A stretch of 55,545 bases of DNA from Clostridiales bacterium (GTDB lineage Bacteria > Bacillota > Clostridia > Oscillospirales > Oscillospiraceae), in NCBI GenBank assembly GCA_012520395.1, contig JAAYOL010000053.1, forward strand, positions 1 to 55,545. The letters run 5' to 3'. The position numbers were made by a program, and so were the translations under genes. Positions 51,191 to 55,545 of this stretch are shown here, in pieces; the first letter of the stretch is position 1; every line of letters begins with the position of its first letter. The notes below the pieces were generated by a model that worked only from the letters and a program-made list of their open reading frames with translations, did no database searches and was not told where the DNA came from.

Positions 51191-52480
51191 ATGGTTTCTG
51201 TTAGCCGAAAAGAGATAATGCCTCTTGTCTACCTGACGACCGAGAGGACAGATAAGTTCAAGACCGGTTGCATCAGCATTACCCTCTGCCTCCAGCTAAG
51301 CCGCAAAAATGCGGCGAGAAACGCCCTTCTGCCCAAGGTCCTCCTTCGCGGCTGCGGACGATATCCGGATATGCAGAGCCTGTCCGCCGCTCTTGATGAG
51401 CTGTATGGCGCGAGACTGGAGCCGATAGTCAGGAAAAAGGGCGAGGTGCACTGCATCGGTCTCTATGCGGATTTTGTTGACGATGCCTTTGTATCCGAAG
51501 GCGAAAGGGTGCTGGAGCGTGTTGCGGAGCTTATGGGGCAGGTTTTGCTTTGCCCGGCGACGCGGGCAGGACTTTTCAACTCCGATTATGTCAAAAGCGA
51601 GAGAGAGAACCTTGCCGACCGCATACGGGCCAGGATAAACGACAAGCAGCAGTATGCAGTAAGTCGCCTGAAGGAGCTTATGTGCGCAGGTGAGCCTTAC
51701 TCTGTGGATACCCTCGGCGAAAAACCCGAGGACGCGCTGAAGCTCTCACCGATAACTCTTACAAAGCACTACCGTGAGATAATTGAAACGGCAAGGATAG
51801 AGGTTTTCTACTGCGGAAGTGCGGAAACCGCCCGCGTGGAGATAGCCATCAAGAACGCGCTGGAGGCCCTTCCGAGGGCGAATGGCGAACTAGAGCAGCC
51901 CTTCACCGATGTCAAAATGTCAACTGCCGAGGCCCGCTATTTCAGCGAAAGCCTGGACGTGACTCAGGGCAAGCTCGCGGTGGGATTTCGCCTCGGCGAG
52001 ATTATGAAAAAGCCGGATTTGGCGGCCCTCTTGGTGTTCAACGCTCTTTACGGCGGCAGCGTCACCTCTAAGCTTTTCCTCAACGTCAGGGAAAGGCTCT
52101 CCCTCTGTTACTATGCAAGCTCCCAGATCGAGCGGCACAAGGGACTTATGATTGTGTCCTCGGGCATTGAAGTGGAAAAGTATGACGAAGCACTCGCTGA
52201 GATACTGCGGCAGCTTGATTTAATTAGGCAGGGCGAAATAAGCGATGATGAGCTTGAAAACTCCCGAAAGAGCATTATGACGGACTTGAGATCCGTCATG
52301 GACAGTCAGATACAGCTTGAAAACTTTTATCTGGGGCAGGCGATAGACTCCCTCACATATGCACCCGATGTTCTGGCAGAGCTTGTCCGGGACATTACCA
52401 AGGAAGATATTCTGGCCGTTGCAGACAGCATTAGGCTCGACAGCGTTTATTTTCTTAAGAACGCAGAAGGGAGCCGGTGA
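51191..52480 (+). CDS. M16-family peptidase homologue, inactive-type (YmfF-like)
   Basis: A 429-residue protein of the M16 (insulinase/pitrilysin) fold. No HxxEH zinc motif occurs in the N-terminal half; the corresponding region reads LLPKVLLRGCGRYPDMQSL. C-terminal half has KLAVGFRLGEIMKKPD and LYGGSVTSKLFLNVRERLSLCYYASS, typical of the M16 C domain with its Arg-Tyr pair. It is therefore the non-catalytic partner of the next gene, as with YmfF/YmfH. ATG 51191 has gggagga upstream; its stop overlaps the GTGA at 52477. Confidence 0.9.
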   Translation: MVSVSRKEIMPLVYLTTERTDKFKTGCISITLCLQLSRKNAARNALLPKVLLRGCGRYPDMQSLSAALDELYGARLEPIVRKKGEVHCIGLYADFVDDAFVSEGERVLERVAELMGQVLLCPATRAGLFNSDYVKSERENLADRIRARINDKQQYAVSRLKELMCAGEPYSVDTLGEKPEDALKLSPITLTKHYREIIETARIEVFYCGSAETARVEIAIKNALEALPRANGELEQPFTDVKMSTAEARYFSESLDVTQGKLAVGFRLGEIMKKPDLAALLVFNALYGGSVTSKLFLNVRERLSLCYYASSQIERHKGLMIVSSGIEVEKYDEALAEILRQLDLIRQGEISDDELENSRKSIMTDLRSVMDSQIQLENFYLGQAIDSLTYAPDVLAELVRDITKEDILAVADSIRLDSVYFLKNAEGSR

Positions 52481-52482
52481 TT

Positions 52483-53754
52483 ATGCAACTTCATGAATAT
52501 AAAAACATCAAAGAACAATTATGGTTTGACACACTCGGCAACGGACTTTCCGTTTATGTAGTGCCGAAAAAGGGTTACTTCAAAAGCACCGCGGTTTTTG
52601 CGACAAAATACGGCGGTTCGGACAGGCGCTTTAAGCTGGCAGGGAAGTGGCACAATACGCCTGCGGGAGTTGCACATTTTCTTGAGCACAAAATGTTCGA
52701 TAAAAAGGACGTAAGCGTGATGCAGCAGTTCTCGGCAAACGGCGCCTCACCGAATGCCTTCACCAGCTCCGGAATGACCGCCTACTACTTTGAGAGCATC
52801 GAGAACTTTGAAGAAAGCCTTAAAATCCTCCTCGAATTTGTGACCGAGCCGTATTTTACAGAGGAGAGCGTTGCCAAGGAGCAGGGAATAATTGCTCAGG
52901 AGATACGGATGATTGAGGATAACCCGCAGTTTGTCGTGTATCGCAACATGATGCAGGCCCTCTATGCGGAAAACCCCATCAGAGACTCGGTCGCCGGCTC
53001 GGTTGAGAGCATAGCGGAGATCACCGCGCAGACGCTTTATTACTGCCACGAGGCCTTTTATAATCCTTCAAACATGGTTCTGTGCGCCGCGGGTGACCTT
53101 GACCCGGAGCGTATCAGGGATATAGCGGAAAAACTTCTTCCGAAAGAGAGGAAGGAGACCGCAGAGCGTGATTACGGACAGGGGGAATCCCCCCTGCCTC
53201 TGGAAGAGCGCAAGGAGGCCAAAATGGAGGTCGCAGTTCCGCTTTTTATGGCCGGAGCAAAGCTTGAAGGAGGCCTCACGGGAACTGAGCGCCAGAGGCA
53301 GGAGCTCATAGGAGATTTCGCAATGAGCCTGTTTTTGGGCAAGTCCTCACCGCTTTATTCAAGGCTCTATTCGCAGGGGCTTATCAACAGCTCGTTTTAC
53401 GGCGGCACAAGCTATTTCCCCGACGGCGCGGTCAGTGTCTTCGGCGGTGAAAGCCGGGACCCGGACGCAGTTTTTTCGGCGGTAACAGAGGAAGCTGCGA
53501 GATTTGCGGCCGACGGGCCCGATAAGGATTATTTTGAACGTCTTAAAAAGTCGGTGCTAGGAGAGGAAATAAGAGGCCTCAACTCAATGTATGGTATTTG
53601 CACAAGGCAGCTTACAGGGCATTTTGAAGGCTTTGACCCCCTCAGGAGTATAGAAATACTTGATGAGATAACGATCAAGGACGTAGTGAGCTTCATAGCG
53701 GAAAATCTTGAGCCGCAAAGACTTGCAATTTCTCTCGTACGTCCGTTTAACTGA
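52483..53754 (+). CDS. M16-family zinc peptidase (YmfH-like)
   Basis: A 423-residue catalytic M16 peptidase. The inverted zinc motif is HFLEH at residues 65-69 in AGVAHFLEHKMFD, with the downstream Glu in EQGIIAQEIRMIED. The start is ATG 52483, nine bases after aagggag; the GTG at 52477 is too close to that site. Paired with the inactive homologue directly upstream to make a heterodimer-like clamshell. Natural substrate is unknown for this family. lgt follows at 17 bases. Confidence 0.92.
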   Translation: MQLHEYKNIKEQLWFDTLGNGLSVYVVPKKGYFKSTAVFATKYGGSDRRFKLAGKWHNTPAGVAHFLEHKMFDKKDVSVMQQFSANGASPNAFTSSGMTAYYFESIENFEESLKILLEFVTEPYFTEESVAKEQGIIAQEIRMIEDNPQFVVYRNMMQALYAENPIRDSVAGSVESIAEITAQTLYYCHEAFYNPSNMVLCAAGDLDPERIRDIAEKLLPKERKETAERDYGQGESPLPLEERKEAKMEVAVPLFMAGAKLEGGLTGTERQRQELIGDFAMSLFLGKSSPLYSRLYSQGLINSSFYGGTSYFPDGAVSVFGGESRDPDAVFSAVTEEAARFAADGPDKDYFERLKKSVLGEEIRGLNSMYGICTRQLTGHFEGFDPLRSIEILDEITIKDVVSFIAENLEPQRLAISLVRPFN

Positions 53755-53771
53755 CGGAAAGGAGGCCCGGG

Positions 53772-54656
53772 ATGCCTGAAGCGACGATTACTTTCCCCAT
53801 ACTGGGCGAGAATTTCAGCATCAACCCCAGCAGCACCTATACGATTTTTGGCCGTGAGCTTAACTGGTACGGCGCAATAATAGCCTTTGGCTTCCTGCTT
53901 GCGGCCCTCTATGTGACAAGACGCTCGAAGGTCTTCGGCCTGACGGCCGACAACATAATGGATATGCTGATTATTTCGGTGCCCATAGCAGTTATATCGG
54001 CCAGGCTCTATTATGTTGTGTTTAACTTTTCACAATACAGCGACAACCCCTTAGACATCATAAAGATTTGGGAGGGCGGTCTAGCCGTATACGGAGGCGT
54101 GATTGGCGGTGTGCTCGGCGTATTTATATACAGCCGCATCAAAAAGATTCCCATGGCGCCGGTTTTGGATATAGGCGCCTTCGGGCTCTTAATCGGTCAG
54201 GCCATTGGACGATGGGGCAACCTGATAAATCGAGAGGCCTTCGGCGTAATGACCGACGTGCCCTGGAAGATGGGCCTGGAAACGGCCGCTGGAACCTATT
54301 ATTTTCACCCTGCCTTCCTGTACGAATCGCTCTGGAACCTGATAGGCTTCGTCCTGCTTCACTTCTATTCGAAAAGGCGCAGATACGATGGCCAGATGTT
54401 TTTGCTTTATGTCGCCTGGTACGGACTCGGAAGATTCTGGATTGAAGGGCTTCGCGTTGACAGCCTTTACCTTTTCGGAACAGGCATACGCGTATCCCAG
54501 CTCCTCGCAGGACTGTCGCTTTTGGCGGCGCTCACAATCCTCATACGCAACCGTGTGAAGAAAAGCCACAATCCGGAGGACATGTATGTGTTCTCCGCAG
54601 CCCGGAATAAAGAGCTTAGTGGCGAAGAGCAGGAGCATGCAGAGGACAGAGAATAG
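53772..54656 (+). CDS. lgt: Prolipoprotein diacylglyceryl transferase
   Basis: A 294-residue membrane enzyme that attaches diacylglycerol to the lipobox Cys. Seven or so hydrophobic segments; LNWYGAIIAFGFLLAALYV, WEGGLAVYGGVIGGVLGVFIY, the Lgt signature GRWGNLINREAFG, and HPAFLYESLWNLIGF are present. A charged C-terminal tail (after residue 265) is a bit longer than usual. aaaggagg precedes the ATG. It would process the lipoproteins at 9142 and 21390. Confidence 0.95.
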   Translation: MPEATITFPILGENFSINPSSTYTIFGRELNWYGAIIAFGFLLAALYVTRRSKVFGLTADNIMDMLIISVPIAVISARLYYVVFNFSQYSDNPLDIIKIWEGGLAVYGGVIGGVLGVFIYSRIKKIPMAPVLDIGAFGLLIGQAIGRWGNLINREAFGVMTDVPWKMGLETAAGTYYFHPAFLYESLWNLIGFVLLHFYSKRRRYDGQMFLLYVAWYGLGRFWIEGLRVDSLYLFGTGIRVSQLLAGLSLLAALTILIRNRVKKSHNPEDMYVFSAARNKELSGEEQEHAEDRE

Positions 54657-54758
54657 TGGACAAACCGCTCCTCGCCTGCCCGGGAGACAACTTATTACGG
54701 CGCAAATCACATTTTTATAGAAGCGCAAAACCAAATTTTATATAAAGGAGAAATCAGA

Positions 54759-55545
54759 ATGCTTGATCCAAGAGTATACAAAGATTGGCAGATTGCAGAA
54801 GAAGCCGAAAAGACACTGCCAAGCGTGGACGAGTTCCGCGAGATGATGGGACTTCTCCCTGACGAGATCATTCCATACGGCAAGACTCCGAAGCTTGATT
54901 TTATTAAAATTATGGACCGTCTCAAGGATAAGCCCGACGGCAAATTTATCGAAGTTACGGCCATCACCCCGACCCCCCTCGGAGAGGGAAAGTCCACCAC
55001 CTCCCTCGGCCTGATTCAGGGTCTTGGTAAGCTCGGCAAAAATGTCGGCGGCTGCCTGCGCCAGCCCTCCGGCGGTCCGACCATGAACGTAAAGGGTAGT
55101 GCTGCCGGCGGTGGAAACGCTCTGCTGATACCCATGACTGAATTCTCTCTCGGTCTCACTGGCGACATAAACGACATTATGAATGCCCACAACCTCGCGA
55201 TGGTAGCACTCAATGCCCGCATGCAGCACGAGCGCAACTATACAGATGAGCAGCTGGCGAAGCGCGGCCTTAAGAGGCTCGACATAGATCCCGAGCGTGT
55301 CGAGATGGGCTGGGTAATCGACTTCTGCGCCCAGGGTCTGCGCAACATCCGCATCGGCATGGGCGAGGGCGACAAGAACGGCTTCGAAATGGACTCCAAG
55401 TTCGGCATCGCAGTCGGTTCTGAGCTGATGGCCATACTGGCCGTTGCCACCGACCTTAAAGATCTGCGCGAGCGCATAGGCAACATCATTGTCGCCTATG
55501 ACAAGAAGGGCAACCCCGTTACAACAAAGGATCTGGAAGTTGACG
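54759..55545 (+). CDS. fhs: Formate-tetrahydrofolate ligase, 3' end outside window
   Basis: The first 262 residues of formyl-THF synthetase, which makes 10-formyl-THF from formate, ATP and [22 protein letters not shown] leads to the ATP loop [21 protein letters not shown]. The next block differs from the common acetogen form: [21 protein letters not shown] instead of LREPS-GP-FGIKGGAAGGG, then [20 protein letters not shown] with an added segment before [19 protein letters not shown]. This matches another clade of the family rather than a broken gene. ATG 54759 has aaaggag eight bases upstream. The frame is open to the window end. Bases 54657-54758 hold no clear promoter. Confidence 0.94.
   Translation, partial: MLDPRVYKDWQIAEEAEKTLPSVDEFREMMGLLPDEIIPYGKTPKLDFIKIMDRLKDKPDGKFIEVTAITPTPLGEGKSTTSLGLIQGLGKLGKNVGGCLRQPSGGPTMNVKGSAAGGGNALLIPMTEFSLGLTGDINDIMNAHNLAMVALNARMQHERNYTDEQLAKRGLKRLDIDPERVEMGWVIDFCAQGLRNIRIGMGEGDKNGFEMDSKFGIAVGSELMAILAVATDLKDLRERIGNIIVAYDKKGNPVTTKDLEVD

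Noticed and set aside
1-55545. CRISPR arrays, insertion sequences, prophage, tRNA or rRNA genes
   Set aside because: No repeat-spacer pattern, transposase, integrase, terminal repeats or cloverleaf-like sequence was seen on either strand.

Overview
The window looks like a chromosomal segment of a Gram-positive, anaerobic Clostridia-type bacterium (Bacillota), most likely in or near the Oscillospirales. This is inferred from gene content and order, not from a database search. The pointers are: ylxM-ffh-rpsP-khpA-rimM-trmD and rpsF-ssb-rpsR in Firmicutes order; mfd followed by a parvulin-type lipoprotein; a Gram-positive-type LexA with a GAAC-N4-GTTY operator; an SLH-domain surface protein; sigma-A-like promoters with 17-bp spacers; queH and queT side by side; and a formate-tetrahydrofolate ligase at the right edge. 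I see no rRNA, tRNA, CRISPR, phage, integrase or insertion sequence. Almost everything is core or housekeeping.

Layout. (1) 1-3.8 kb: polyamine operon speE-speB-carboxynorspermidine dehydrogenase-nspC, meeting convergently a frameshifted asnB (3.8-5.6 kb). (2) 5.8-8.2 kb: LysM-CAP secreted protein, a small helical protein of unknown role, a YgjP-like metallopeptidase and a flavodoxin-like protein. (3) 8.4-14.2 kb: xpt with a BMP-type nucleoside ABC importer (lipoprotein, double ATPase, two permeases), which reads as one purine salvage unit with three strong RNA hairpins after the lipoprotein gene. (4) 14.4-20.2 kb: rodA/ftsW-type gene, tsaE-tsaB-upp, an ABC-F ATPase and a DUF218 protein. (5) 20.3-25.1 kb: mfd and a parvulin-type lipoprotein, leftward. 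(6) 25.2-30.2 kb: queH-queT, galU, rpsF-ssb-rpsR, a left-handed beta-helix protein and lexA. (7) 30.2-34.5 kb: cysE-cysS, citrate synthase and a hypothetical membrane protein. (8) 34.7-39.8 kb: SLH-SGNH surface protein and dnaE. (9) 39.8-43.5 kb: leftward ylxM-ffh-rpsP-khpA-rimM-trmD. (10) 43.6-55.5 kb: a 2478-residue cyclic beta-glucan synthase-like protein, two M16 peptidase homologues, lgt, and the 5' part of fhs.

Most notable. dnaE carries one in-frame TAA exactly where the family has a Glu codon, splitting it into a 941-residue polymerase that keeps its clamp-binding motif and a separate OB-fold tail. asnB is broken by a one-base loss in a homopolymer. Both could be real or could be assembly errors. 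Several non-coding leaders have more structure than a simple UTR: before queT (candidate preQ1 riboswitch), before dnaE, before the giant glucan synthase, before rpsF, and between the nucleoside lipoprotein and ATPase genes. I did not find a convincing new defence or mobile system; the RNA leaders are the best candidates for undescribed elements.
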